Below, in pieces: positions 12,690-24,914 of a stretch of DNA of 64,000 nucleotides. Location of the stretch: NCBI GenBank assembly GCA_003339415.1, contig PDHQ01000012.1, positions 1 through 64,000 of the forward strand, written 5' to 3'. The stretch's first letter is position 1. Every line of letters begins with the position of its first letter. This stretch comes from Ophiocordyceps camponoti-saundersi (nom. inval.). Its lineage: Eukaryota > Ascomycota > Sordariomycetes > Hypocreales > Ophiocordycipitaceae. A model generated the notes under the pieces. That model did no database searches. It had not been told where the DNA came from and saw nothing but the letters and a program-made list of their open reading frames with translations. A program made the position numbers and the translations under genes.

Positions 12690-13440
12690 TGATTATGAAT
12701 GGGGGTGGCAAGAGGATGAAGGGAGGGGGGGGGGGGGGGGAGAAAGAGGAGAGAGAGGGGACGGGGGGGGGGAAGAGATGAAGATGAATGAGTAGGCGAC
12801 AGGGGCCGAGAGAAAGAGAAAGAAGGGGGAAGGAAAAGAGAGATAGGAAGAGAGAGAGAGAGCGCCAGCTAGCGATAAGGGAAAAAAAAAAGGAGGAGAA
12901 AGGGGAGAGCAAGAGGGGGGGCGTGTGAGAAAGATAGAGAGCGAGAGAGAGCGAGAGAGTGAGAGAGTGAGAGACAAGAGACAGAGAGCGAGAGAGACAG
13001 AGAGAGAAAGAGAGAAAGGGTCCTGGTCGCCTGCCTCGCGCTCTACGGATACGTGGAAATGTTTTATTCTATCGCCATCTGTCTTTTCCTTCTCTTTATC
13101 TTTCTTCTCTTCTTTCTCTCATTCTTTCTCTCTTACTCTCTCCCTCTCAATCACTCTCACTTACTCACTCGCTCGCTCGCTCGCTCACTTATTCTCTCGC
13201 TCTCCCTATATCACCGTCTTCTGCTCTACTCTTTTGCTCACCCTACACTGCGTGAACCGCTTCCCCTCCCCTCACCCAATCGTCCGTCTCCCTCTGACCA
13301 CTCACTTCCCCTCCCCCCTACCTGGGAGCTGTCTCTACCAAGGTAGCCAGCAGCAAGTCATCAACCTGTTTTTCTATCCTCTCCCACAAGCTCTCTCTGT
13401 CTCTCTCTCTCTCATTCAATTTCTCTCCTGGCCTTTGATT
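12690..13440. repeat. Polypurine block followed by polypyrimidine block
   Basis: Roughly 12690-13020 is almost pure A/G on the plus strand (G-runs, then GAGA and GCGAGA units). Roughly 13075-13440 is almost pure C/T (CTCT, CACTCGCTCG units). The two arms are imperfect reverse complements around a short mixed core that carries TACGGAT at 13044-13050. Frames across it encode only low-complexity Arg/Glu or Ser/Leu peptides. Confidence 0.7.
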
Positions 13441-14416
13441 TTTTGTACATTTTTTTATACAATCTGCATGCATGTACATATGTACATACATATCCTTCTC
13501 TCCCCCCCCTCCCTTCGTCATGGACACAGATAGAAAGATACAAAGATAAAGGGAAAAATAAAACAAAAAACAAAATCTCTTTAGTCCCCTCCCCTACCCT
13601 TCTTCCACTTCCTTCCTTTCCTTTCCCACCCCCGAACAAGTCTCGCCCGCAGCGGCCACATCCGACGAAAAGTGCTAGCGAGACTCGGCGCTGGCCGAAC
13701 AACGACAAGCAAAAGCGGAGGCGCCGTCGGCTGGAATGGGCGTCAGTTTCTTTTATTTTTTTTCTGTTTTGTTTGGCCCGCACTGTAGGCATCTACATAC
13801 TGTATGTGCGTACTGTACGTATGTATGTATGTATGTACATGCCTACGCTACTGGAACCCTATCCCTGTCCTTGTCTCCACTGGGAAAAGCAAGACAAGCT
13901 GCAGTGCGCAGGGCTGTGCCTCTCATTGCTTGTGGGGTAGAAGAAGAAGAAGACGAAGAAGAAGTTGTTGTTGTTGTTGTTGTGTGCTGACTTTTGACTT
14001 GACTGACAAGAAGAGAAAACGGAAAAGAATGAGAGACTGTCTGTCTTGACTGTGCATCCGTCCGTCCGTCCATACAGCCCACAGGACATGTCCATACTCG
14101 TCGTCAGTCTTTTCTCTCCCTCTCTCTCTCTCTCTCTTTTGCACACTCACACGCACACAAGGGCTTTTGCGCGCCCCCCTCCTCCCTCTCCACAGCGCCG
14201 TCGCTCTTTGCATACTTTTAATTATTTTTCTTTTCTCTTTTCTCTGTGCGGACATGTAAATGATACATGTAATCCGTATGTATGTAGGTACATAGTCCTG
14301 TACAGACGGAGACAAAAACTCGGCAATATCAACTGGTTTGCTGACGACGCGCCATGATGAATTATACCTACAATGTACATACATACCTAAATTTGTGTAG
14401 GCGCATACGGAGCATT

Positions 14417-14417
<1 letters not shown>

Positions 14418-14452
<35 letters not shown>

Positions 14453-14456
14453 ACTG
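14418..14456. repeat. AC dinucleotide microsatellite
   Basis: A nearly uninterrupted AC repeat in non-coding DNA, flanked by TACA and GGTA tetranucleotide repeats. Confidence 0.85.
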
Positions 14457-16619
14457 TAGCTTGGTACCAGGTAAGTTAGTGGCCAGGCAGGCAGGCTGGT
14501 AGGTAGGTAGACCGTAGCAGTGTCTCGGGCGGCTGTCGAAGGATCACGTCGGATACCTACGACACACGCACACACACACACACGCAACATACCGTGGGTG
14601 CCTCACTGCCTGCGGGCGTCCCTTAGCCAGGGTTCCTGACTCGCACTGTCTGCATACCCCAACTCCGCGCGGCTGTCTGTCGTCTGCCGTCTTGTCCGTT
14701 CATCGGCGCCGGCCGGTCCCACTCGCCCCATTAACCGCGGCCATGGCGTTTCCTCGGCGTCGTCTCCGTTGTTAACGGGGGAGGGGATGGATATATCGGG
14801 GTCCCGTACCGGCCGGCAGGTTCTGTTTTTTTTTTATCTTGTTAATTGTTTTAAAAAATTGCCTGTTACTTGAGCAGGAAAGGAAATCTGAAGTTCATTC
14901 TCATGCTCCGTATAGTAAGAGAAATTGGCCAGGTCAAAATATATGAAAATAATAATAGTGATGATGATATTAATAGAGATGTATCCGTCATGTGTACAGC
15001 ATATAAAAAAGATAATGGCCGGGTATCTCTGCAGTCTGAGGCCATTGATTGAGTACATGTACATACATACACCATCTGTGCGCGCGGCTGCATTCATCCC
15101 TCCAATTCCGTTCTGGATCGACTTTTGTTGTCTCTTTTCTTCTCTCTCTTCCCGTCCTTGTCTCTCTTTCTCAGCACACATGCACACACACAGACACACA
15201 ACCCCTACGTCCATATGTATGTATGCATGTATGTATGTAGGGATGTATGTACATATGTGTGTGTTGTATTCGTACACCACTCCTCATAAACGCCCTCTTG
15301 CGACTTTCCCATCTCCTTTTCACCATCTTCCTTCTCGGGAAGGAAAAAGAAAGAAGTGGGAAGTGATGACGGGGACGACATTCGTCCACGCCAAGCAGTA
15401 AGAGAAGAAGAAGAGGAAGAAAAGAAGAAGATCGAAGAAGAACCATAAAAAAAAGCTCCGGGACGGTCGATGAAAAGAACCATTCTGACCCACGGTCCCT
15501 TTGATGTCGAGGGCGTAATACACACATGCAGACGTTATACATATCCGTACATGTATCCGTACATATATGTATGTATGTATGTATGTATATGGTATTTATA
15601 TGTACAGTTAGACACACGCACACATAGGCCAAGACCCGTGATTATTATCATCATTATTTCTCTCTTTCACTTTCTCTTACACAGATGCAGGCAGACATGG
15701 TATGGATCCGTTCAACGTCCCGAGACGGTCGAGATGGAAAAGGAAAAGATACTCATCGAGGAAGAAGAAGAAGAGGAGGGGGGGACTTTGATGCCAGCTC
15801 ATAAACGGGGCCCTGTCTTTGCTGACGACGAGTGAGAAACACACACACAGAGAGAGAAGAGGGGGGGGGGGCAAAGCCGCCGCCTCTGTCGTGTAACGCA
15901 CGAGGCGTCGTCACGGTGCGGAACTAGGTCGCGATTTTTTACTTGCACATACGCGTGTGCATACATACATACATACGTATGTACGGATTATACGGTTATA
16001 CAATATTCAAATCGACCTAGTACGGATAGTCCAATGCTATACATAATGTGAATCACAGAGAGAGAGAGAGAGTCCATTATTTCATATGTACGTACATATG
16101 TCCTTGTCTCTTGGGTAATTCTCTCTTTTTTAAAACAGACCCTCATTGCATGTCAATACGGAATGTACATGTGTATGTTATATGCATGTGCATCCATCAT
16201 AGGTTCTTGTTTATTGTCTCTCTTTTTCTCTCTTGTCTCTGATGATATCCGTCTTCTACCGCTTGAATGAATGCACATATGTATGTGCCAATAATTCTCA
16301 GCATATGTGTGCAACTATCTGCTTCCCCATCACTCCCCACCACTCCCCACCACTCACCACTCTCCACTCACCACCACCCACCACCCACCACAACGCACCC
16401 ACACACTCACACCAATCCACACAACCTCCGCAGACGGACGCTTGTCCGCTTCAGGCAGCTGTCTGAGAGGCTGACAGTCAACCCACAGTGCGCGCAATAG
16501 GGCAACGTTCCAGAACGGAGCCTGTTTGGGGAGAAATGTGATGAGAGGTGATGCCGAGGCCTTCAGAAGGACATGTCTGTCTGTCTGTCTGTCTCGACAC
16601 ACACAACGACAACAGAGGA

Positions 16620-16620
<1 letters not shown>

Positions 16621-16659
<39 letters not shown>

Positions 16660-16660
16660 G
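16621..16660. repeat. GA dinucleotide microsatellite
   Basis: GAGAGA repeat with one A insertion, in non-coding DNA upstream of the tetraspanin gene. Confidence 0.85.
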
Positions 16661-17867
16661 CTCTTTTTTGCCCCTTCCCCCTTTCAACTTGTTCCTCTTT
16701 CTGTTTCTTCACCACCCAACACTAGCGAAATACCACACTGACCGAACAGAGAGGAAGAAAAAAAGAGAGGCATTTCCCGAACGTGTGTCATATCCGCACC
16801 TATCGTCGTTTCACGCCGAGACGGCTTACTACCTTGCTACCTACCAGCTATACCACCTTGCCTTGCCACCCAAATCCACCCAGCACCAGCACCACCATCA
16901 CCATCCGTACCGACCTCTACGGATATGTAAGTAGTACATACATACCTACTAGGCATGAAGCACGTTGTGATAGGTGTGTACGGATAGGTGATGAGAGGGG
17001 AAAAAAAAACCTCCCTACCCGTGACCCTCCCCCTTCCTTTTCTTTCGAGGCCGCGCGCCGATCCAAGTCTCCACCACGGACCGGCCGACCACATGCGCCG
17101 GGAGGACCGGCCCTCCATTCATACATCTGCATCCGTCCATTTATACGGACTTACATACATACATACATACACACACAACTTCAAAGAGCCAAAAAAAGTC
17201 CACGCCCAAAAGGTAGATATCAGTAAACAGCCTATTTCTTCTCATCAACCCACAGCATCTTGAGCCCCCCCCCCCCCCCCCTTTTTCTTCTCTCACAACC
17301 AAAAAAGACTCCCACGTTTCTTCCCCCCCCCCCCCTCTCTTCCCCACAAGGCAACGAAATCAAAGCAGACCAGCGCCCGATTGGTCGGGGCTGACACAAT
17401 CATGAAACGGCCTTCGTCGCGCCTTAGCAGTGGGCCGAGAAAAACTCCACCCAACCCTTCCCCCCCCCCCCCCCGTGCCTTATTTCCCGTAAACATCAAT
17501 TTTCCTCCTTTTTTTTTCATCGATGGTGATTTTTTTTTTAATTTCCTTTTTTTTCCCATTGTCACTGCTGGTTCGGGGAGCCGTTTTTTTCTTCTTATTT
17601 CCTTTTTATTATATGGCCTTTTGAAGTTGGAGTGGAAGAGAGATCTTGAGGTTGAAGATCGAATAAACGCCCGAGTCTTTAACGCTCTGGCCGGGCAAAT
17701 TCGGCTCTTGACCATTGAGTGAATGAGCCAATTCAACGACTCCTCATCACGAAAGTCGACGACGAAAACGATTCACGAGTGAATAACAACAAGCAAAAAA
17801 AAAAACAAGTGGTGGTCGTCTCTCCTGGTGAGAGACACACACACACTCACACACACGCCCTTCGAAA

Positions 17868-18721
17868 ATGCCCAACAAAGTCTTCCTCACCACCCTCGCC
17901 GCCGACGTCATCTTCCTGGCAACCGGCTGTCTAGAGCTAGGCTTCTGCCTCGTCGTCCGCAACCTGATGTTCAAGGAGCCGAAGAACGGTCAGGAAGCGG
18001 TGCGGAACCTCATCTACCAGACCTTCCCTCTAGACGCCGGCATCGTCAACGCCGCCTTCATCATCGTCGTCTCCGTCTTCACCGCCGCCGGTCTTCTCTC
18101 GCCCGTGCGCATCGTCCTCAAGGCTAGCGGTTATGCCATTGCTCTTTGTGGTCTTTTTACCCTGTGCATTGGCGTCGCTCTTTGGGTTGAGACTTTGACG
18201 ATTAAGGATACCTTTTTCCCGACTTATGTTGGCCTCGAGCCCAAAGTTCAGGAACTTATTCAGACGGACGTATGTTTGGGGAACTTTTTTATTCTCATAT
18301 CTTCCCTCTCATAATCCCCCCCCCCTTTTCTTCGTCTCTTTCGTTCTGACCAAAACTTGTTTCCTATTACAGTTCAACTGCTGTGGCTACATCAACGCCA
18401 CGACTCCGGCCTTCGTCACCGACGCCACCTGTCCGAGTCCCGCCGCCGCCGCTCTCCTCCGCGGTTGCTCCGTCTTCATCTCCAGTTTCGCAAACACCTT
18501 CATCGACAACATCTTTACCGCCGTCTTCGGCATGGTCGGTATGTCTTCAACCCTCCCTCCAAACCCTCCTGCTTTACCTCTCATCTGACCCCCCCCCCTT
18601 TCTTCTCTCCCCAGGCATGGATGCCCTCCTCATCCTCGCCATCTCCTGCCTCCTCAAGGACCGCAAAGAGCGCGAACGCTATCGCCACATCGACGACAAG
18701 TCTGGCTTCCGCCAGTTTTAA
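17868..18721 (+). CDS. Fungal tetraspanin, Pls1/Tsp type
   Basis: Three exons, 17868-18269, 18373-18538 and 18615-18721, with clean GTATG(T)...CAG introns, encode 224 aa. Four membrane segments are visible: about 7-30, 57-80, 86-110 and 188-206. The large extracellular loop starts the second exon and carries the tetraspanin hallmark Cys-Cys-Gly at 137-139 (FNCCGYIN), plus two further Cys (TCPSP and RGCSV) for loop disulfides. The short cytoplasmic tail is basic then acidic (KDRKERERYRHIDDKSG). Length and layout match Pls1, which in plant-pathogenic ascomycetes is needed for appressorial penetration and acts in polarised growth and ascospore germination. Pls1 versus another fungal Tsp subfamily needs a tree. 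Upstream C-runs and a CA-rich leader mark the promoter side. Confidence 0.9.
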
Positions 18722-19373
18722 AACACGTCACTCGATGCCAGGCGTCGGGCGCCCTTTTTGTCTTTACGAATTGCATGTCTAAGCGTCCTTGATCAATTGC
18801 ATGTCGCAGCGTCACTGGTCTTCGCTCGTCTAACCCTTGTACTGTCTATTGGCGCATCTCAATGCCATTTAACCTTCGCTTCATATCTTGTCTCATATAT
18901 AGGAGAAGAAAAAAGACTGCTCACGCATCACTTAGTTGTCCCGTCCGGACCCATGAGATCAAATATAAAAAAGGGTTATCCTCTTCGATGCTGTCGTCTA
19001 ACCAAGTATAAGAGAACCATTCGGCGTAGACATGAGTTGAGCTTCTCTCATACGCGTCGTCGCTCCTCCACTCGTTCAAACGTAGACAGTAAACAAAAGA
19101 AAATGTATCAAAGTAGACGCGTAAGAGAGTGACCTCAAGATGCCCCCCGATTTCCACGCAACCAAAGGAAATGAAACAACAAGAAGAGAGAGAGAGAGAG
19201 AAAAGCATCGAAAGAGACACAGGTAAAGCCCCTCTGAAAGACGCCTCCTTCGCCTCGCCAACTCCAACATATGGGATAGACAAAAAAAAAGGTGATATAA
19301 AGAGGGGATATCTTGAATGAGTTTAACCCCCCCCTCTCCTCGCCATCACAGCGCTCCGAAGCCCTTCTCCAGC
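18722..19373. other. Convergent intergenic spacer
   Basis: This 652-nt stretch holds the 3' flanks of the tetraspanin gene and of the NIPA-like gene. There is an AG repeat near 19187-19202. No gene is visible. Confidence 0.6.
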
Positions 19374-20988
19374 TTACACTTCGCCCTCCGCCTGATGGCT
19401 GTTGTCTCGAGTCGTTGTAGGTCGCGACCAACTGCCGAGAGACGATCGGCTCCCACGGCCAGTCCACCAGCCGAGCGTCAGCATGTTGCGCAGCGAGCCT
19501 GACGTCGACGAGCTCCTCTTGCGCACGTTGCGCCGCGCCACGAGGCCAGGGAAGCCTGTGCTCCGCCTCCGTCGACGGCCGAGCCTGCGCGGTGTCGAAT
19601 CGGCACTCTGCCCGGCCTCCCCCGCCGCTTCTGCTTCGATTCTCCGCGATGCCGACCTCGGCACCAACGGCGTGCTCTCCGTCCGACCGGGCACCGTGCT
19701 GGATCGGTGCCTGTTACTGGGCGAGCCCGTATCTTGCCGGTCGTGGAGTTCGCCCCAGATCTCGGCGCGCTCGGCCCAGCGGAACGACTTGTTGCGGGGA
19801 GCCGGAGTCATGGCTGTCGTGTCACCGTTGACCGTCGGCGGAAATGTCTCGTACGTCGGCGTCGGTTCGTCTTCGTCCACCACCGACTCCGTCCCCAGCA
19901 GCGACTCCTCCTCGCCCTCGGTGTCTTCCACAAGCCCCAATCCTGGCGCCAGGGTAGACTGGCCGACGCCGGGCGGATGCTGCTCGTCGCTGAGTCGCCA
20001 GGACAACGCCAGGACGCCCGACAGCAGGATGATGGTGCCGAGGGTGATGAGGCAGGCGCGCAGGGGTGAGATGAAGCTGGTCTGGTTAAAGTATATCAGG
20101 CCGTCGAGGATGGCGATTATATTATAGACGCAGAATACCAACGGGTACAGGACTGAGGTAGAGACGAGCTTCAGTCCACGGTGAAGGTAGTAAAGTTGGC
20201 ACAGTGCCAAGACAATGAGGGCCAGCACCATCATCCAGGATTGCCAGTGGGCGAACTGATTGCTGCCCCCAATCGTCTTGATGATGAGCTCGACGGAAGA
20301 CTTGGCGAAGAGCAGCGCGTGCGCCGACAGGTCGCCGCTGATGACGCCGTATAGGATGCCGCGCACCAGACGGAAGCGCGAGTTGAGCGAGAGGTTCGAC
20401 GACTTGTTGACGACTTCAATAAAGACGGCAACTCCGACGACGAAGAGGGCCTGGAGGATCATCCAGGCGACAAAGGGCTTCCTGCCCATGAGCTCCATAA
20501 GCTCATCCAGATCGTGAGCGGGGGAGGGGATAGCGCCGAAGACGGCGATGAGGATGGCGCCGGTTGTGACGAGCATGGTGCCGCAGAGAGACCAGCGCGT
20601 AAAAGGCTCGCTGAGGATGAGGGTGGCGCATATCGAGTTGAAGACGAGGCCGGCTGCCTGGAGAGTCGATAGGACGGGAAGTGGCAGGGTCGATATCTGA
20701 ACCGTGCTGCCGAGAAGGTTGGCCATGATGAACATGGCCATGCCCAGCTGCCATCTTCGTCTTCGGTAGGGTGGACGACGCACTTCGTGCGGATACTTGT
20801 CGTCTTCGAGGATGTGTGATTTTCGTTGCAGTGTCAGGCCGAGGCTCTGCACGCTTGTGGACATGAGGCCGACGACGATGCCCAGCTGTCGCAGTATTGG
20901 TAAGTGCATCGCCACAGCGGCATGGAGAAGAGATGGAGAGCATTACAGCTATGCTCCCGCCGGGGGAGATGCCGCCCAGTGGTGCCAT
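19374..20988 (-). CDS. NIPA-like (DUF803) magnesium transporter family protein
   Basis: The proposed structure is exon 1 20988-20947 (MAPLGGISPGGSIA) and exon 2 20885-19374, joined over a 61-nt intron with donor GTAATG; the product is 517 aa. An unspliced alternative begins at 20915 (MAMHLPILRQ, 513 aa). Residues from LGIVVGLMSTSVQSLGLTLQRKSH onward show the fold of the DMT/NIPA superfamily: about nine hydrophobic segments over the first 330 residues, including GSTVQISTLPLPVLSTLQAAGLVFN and LYPLVFCVYNIIAILDGLIYFNQ. The last 180 residues are hydrophilic, Ser/Arg/Glu-rich and probably cytosolic. NIPA proteins move Mg2+ in endosomal or plasma membranes of animals; substrate in fungi is inferred only. 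It is divergent from the V-ATPase E gene. Confidence 0.8.
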
Positions 20989-21808
20989 GGCGCCGCCTCG
21001 GGGCCGACGATCATCTGGCGGACGCTGGCAACGTCCAAAGGCGCATGAGAGGGCGGAGTGAAGAGACGCCTTTTCGCTGTCGCGCACGTCCGCGGATCGA
21101 GCAAATACCAAACGACCCGAAAGGATGAGCGAGGTCGTATGAGGATGTAAAGGTCGAGTAGCGGTGATCAATTCTCGAGAGCTGTCGAGTCGGCGACGGT
21201 ATGCGATGAGCCGAAGAGAGGCGCAGGGAGGCAGAACAGGGGGGGGGGGGGGGGGGGGGGAGGAGGGTGCCAGCACCCAGGGTTCAGGCAAGCCCAACAG
21301 ACTTTTACTGTCGGCGAGCTGGAGGCCAGAGGTAGCGCAGAGTTTGCAGTCGCAGGGAGAAGCGGCACCAGATGACCTCGAAGAGTATATATAAAATCGA
21401 TGGCTGCCGCTCGCCCACGTTAAGATTGCTGCAACGTGCGCGTCTCCCTGCAGTGCGATGCCTGACGTCTCAATACGGTCTCATGTGGCGCGCTGGCGTC
21501 ACGTGTGTGCATGAACATGTTCACGTGATTTTATTTGCTTTTCTTCGTTACAGCCTTCCAACTTTCCTGCCCAAAAAAATAGGCTTCAGGCGGCTGTGTC
21601 GCTGTGTGGCTTGAAGATGTGGCTGGCGTCTCCTCGACGACAACGACAGCCTGACTCTACACTCTACGTCACGGCTCGCCTCACGACTCCGCGACTGCGG
21701 CTATCTTGATCTCTTACGGCTTTTACGGAAGCCGTCGGTGTCTATCTTCTCTGCCGTCGAACACCGTATCCAAATACCGACCGATTCGTCCACCTTCCTG
21801 CCTCCATC
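20989..21808. promoter_or_regulatory. Divergent promoter region with paired E-boxes
   Basis: This 820-nt region separates two divergent starts. It holds a 22-nt G-run (21239-21260, C on the NIPA coding strand), a TATATAAA stretch near 21388, and two CACGTG boxes at 21500-21505 and 21522-21527. The second box overlaps the 10-nt palindrome GAACATGTTC (21513-21522). The first box reads GTCACGTG and the second TCACGTGA, both resembling bHLH (Cbf1-like) sites. Confidence 0.45.
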
Positions 21809-22699
21809 ATGTCACAACACGCCCTCTCCGACCAACAGGTATGTCCTCGTGATGATGATGGCTTGCCACCCTCACGGCCTTAGAAAGCCAGCGGACGCAC
21901 ATGCTCAAACCCACTTGCCGCTACTTTCCTCCCGAACCCTTCTGGAATGAAGATGGCTGACTTGAATCACCCATCCGAAAATAGGTCGACAATGAGCTCC
22001 GTAAGATGACAGCCTTCATCAAACAAGAAGCCATGGAAAAAGCGCGCGAGATCGAAATCAAAGCCAACGAAGAATTCGAGATTGAAAAGTCCAAGCTCGT
22101 TCGACAGGAAACAGACTCCATCGACAGCCAGTATGACAAAAAGTTCAAGCAAGCCACCATGTCCCAGCAAATCACCCGATCCACCGTCGCCAACAAGACG
22201 CGCCTCAAGGTTCTCGGCGCTCGTCAGGAGCTTCTCGATGAAATCTTCGAGTCGGCTGAGAAGCAGCTTGCGGACGGCACCAAGGATAAGGCCAAGTACC
22301 ACAAAATCCTCGTCGGCCTCATCCTTGAGGGCCTCTACGCTCTGAGTGAGAAGCAAGTGATGCTCCGCGCTCGGAAGAAGGATCACGACATGGTCAAGAA
22401 GGCGGCCGATGAGGCGTCCAAGACTTACAAGAAGGAAATTGGCTCCGACGTCGAAGTTAAGATCAACGACGAGAACCCCCTTCCTGAAAACTCGTTGGTC
22501 TTCCCCCTTTCCCTCTTGTAACTTCGTTTCCTAACGTACCATTGACAGCGCTGGCGGCGTCGTCATCGTGGGAGGTGGAGGCAAGATCGACATTAACAAC
22601 ACATTCGAGGCTCGTCTGGATCTCCTCAAGACATCCGCCGCACCCGCCGTACGCCAGTCTTTGTTCGGCAAAAATCCGAACCGCAAGTTTTACGATTAA
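21809..22699 (+). CDS. VMA4: V-type ATPase subunit E
   Basis: Three exons, 21809-21838, 21985-22493 and 22549-22699, encode 229 aa. The first exon gives only [10 protein letters not shown]; the second continues [35 protein letters not shown], the long N-terminal helix that forms a peripheral stalk of the V1 sector. The C-terminal globular half ends with [25 protein letters not shown] and [11 protein letters not shown], all typical of the family and read only after removing a 55-nt intron with an ideal branch site (CTAAC). The subunit tethers V1 to V0, enabling proton pumping into vacuoles and endosomes. Length equals that of other fungal Vma4 proteins. Confidence 0.97.
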
Positions 22700-22957
22700 C
22701 TTCGAAGGAAAGACTGTTTTTCTCGAGCGTCCTATGCTGCCGAGGACGAGAGAGAGGTAGTAACGAATCAGGTCATCTTTCCATCGCCATGCTTTGTCTT
22801 TAGCTATTCCTCAGCCGTTGATGCGCGTTTCGTAGATCACAAGCTGTACAATACAAGCCTACAACTCATACTCTAACGTGCATCATTTCGAAGTATCCAT
22901 GACGAACACATGATGCGTTGAACTCCCCCATCCTCTTGCTTTCCCCTAGAATCATCC

Positions 22958-24914
22958 TCAAGTCTCGTCGTCCACCACTTCGCTTGCCGTGCGACTCTCT
23001 TCTCCGGCTGTTTGTGTAGCAGCCTTGCGTAAAAAGTTGCTCATGTAGTGCTGCTGGCGCTGCAAGTCGAACGCACTCTCCTGGCTGCAGAGGTCGAACA
23101 CACTCTTCTTGACCTTTCTGCGCGTGCGGACCGAGTGCAAGAGTCGCTGCTGAACCCATTCGACGACACTTTTGGTTTCGGTGCGCGCCAGCTTCATGCC
23201 GGAGTCGTTGATGCGCCGCCAGATCTCTCCGAGCTTCTGGGCCACTCTGTCGACATCGTCATTAAACGCCACCTCGTCCCCTTGGTCGCGTGAGGAGACG
23301 GCAGATCCGTCATCTATGGCCATGTCTAGGATGAGGATGCGGGACTTGAGCTCCGAAAAGTCTGTCTCCAGAGTGATGTCGAAACCAGGGTCATCTAGCA
23401 CATCGATGAAGTCCCGGATGGCCACCGAGGCGTGGTCCGCCCTTTCGCGGACTACAGATATTTCGTCGAAGAGAAAGGCGATGGCCAGCCTTCTTCGCAA
23501 GTCGTGAAGCCGTGAGCTGGACAGCGGAAGACACAGCAAAGCGTTGGCTCGGATGGTCTGGTTCTTGTGGCCGGCAGACAATGATGCCGACGTCTCAAGA
23601 CACTGCATGATGAGTATCTGCGGGGAATTAGAATAGGGAGCCGAGACTAACAAAGGCAACCCAGGAGGAACTGGGGATGGTGTCGACCAGAGACTGAACG
23701 GCGTCGCAGAACCGCATCAAGACGTCTGGATTGTGAAGTAGAAAGCTGTCCATCGACATCAGGAGCAGGGTTTTTAACGCGAATTGGACGGCCTGGCCGG
23801 ACAATGCCCGCGATATGGCAGCCAGTAGCAGTAAAAAGGATTGCAGAGCCGACCAGTCTCGATCCTGATACGGCTCAGACTTTATCGACTCAACACACGG
23901 CTTCTCAAAGTGCTCTTGCCTCGCGCCCAAACGGACGAAGAGCTCCCGAAGGCGCTGGGGGGTGACGATACGTGCGACCTGCTCATCCTGACAATCTGCC
24001 ACCAAGTGGCAATATCCCTCGCGCACGACGATTGACTCTTGAATGCAGAGCTCATCCAAGATCCACTGTAGGAGCTCGTCTGGTAGAGACTTCATCTTAC
24101 GCACCGCCATCTGCGGAACGCCCGCCGCGAGATGCTGTTCCTTGGCGCGCAAAGTCCCCTGCGCCAATAGACGCCACGGGCCGGAACGGGCACTCTTGGG
24201 AGGCGGAGCGGAGGCGGGCCGGAGGTATTCGGCAGTGAAGAGGCAAAACCTTTGCTGAAAAAGACCGGGGTCGGAACGCTGGACTGCCCTGAGCACCTTT
24301 GGCGCATCGGCACCTCCTCTCTCCTTGACGATTTCGACGAAGGCGTCGTCCGACGTCGCGTGATCGCGGGACGAGGCGGCCTGCTTAGCATCGGCATCGG
24401 CGGCAGCAGCTGATTCTTTGACCCGAATGGAACTCGCCGTGGTCGCATCTTCCCGTCTGGCATCCTCGGCCAGGGACTTCAAGTCGAACTTGAGTTTGGG
24501 CATGAATGCTACCGGCGAAGGTTCAAACTGAACGGCGATGCGCTTCGCTCTCGGTGTAGAGTATGGATCGTACTGGGGTTTCGGGGGTTTCGAGGCTGTA
24601 GCTGGAGAAGGACGACGACCCATAAGGGTTGAAAGATCTTGAAGGGAGTCGTCCGAGTCGTCGCCACTCTCGTCCGAGGCAGGTATCTCGGAGCCAGGAG
24701 GCTTGGATGGAGTACTCGTACTGCTAGGCGGTAGCGATGAAGGTGGTGCGGGAGAAAGAGGCCCGTTCGAGAATACCGGCGGCTTCATGGGAGACCTCGG
24801 GCGGTTCATGGGCCGAGGCGACGTCTGTGGCTGCGACTTGGGCTTGAAGAAGCTCATGATGTTCCCGTCTTTGGGTCTGGATGCTCCCTTGCCTGCTTGC
24901 CTCGACGACGCCAT
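22958..24914 (-). CDS. CANIN-domain protein, SLF2/Smc5-6 loader-like
   Basis: Two exons, 24914-23652 and 23602-22958, around a 49-nt intron (GTTAGT...CAG with TTCTAAT branch), encode 635 aa. The intron is needed because the first frame hits a stop at 23630, and it joins SSSWVAF to CLETSASLS. The first 120 residues are disordered (Pro/Ser), beginning with a PIP-box-like NIMSFFKPK. From about residue 130 the protein is helical and conserved-looking: KLKFDLKSLAEDARREDATTASS, VLRAVQRSDPG, LPDELLQWILDELC, RANALLCLPL and SGMKLARTETKSVVEWVQQRL. From memory of the family these match fungal proteins carrying the CANIN domain, found in SLF2 and Nse6, which help load Smc5/6 onto damaged chromatin. That assignment is recognition, not a search. 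A TCACGTGA box lies about 150 nt upstream (25062-25069). Confidence 0.65.

Larger units (their letters stand above)
11851..17867. other. Repeat-dense intergenic region
   Basis: No gene is supported in this 6-kb interval. It contains the MCM1 promoter with a 32-nt G-run (11925-11956), a GT repeat (about 11981-12002), a long polypurine then polypyrimidine block (about 12690-13440), ACA and CA repeats (14418-14456), TATG/TACA repeats (about 13810, 15220 and 15560), a GA repeat (16621-16660), C-runs at 17265-17281 and about 17324 and 17461, and at least eight copies of TACGGAT/ATCCGTA. The last few hundred bases are the tetraspanin promoter and leader. Confidence 0.55.
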
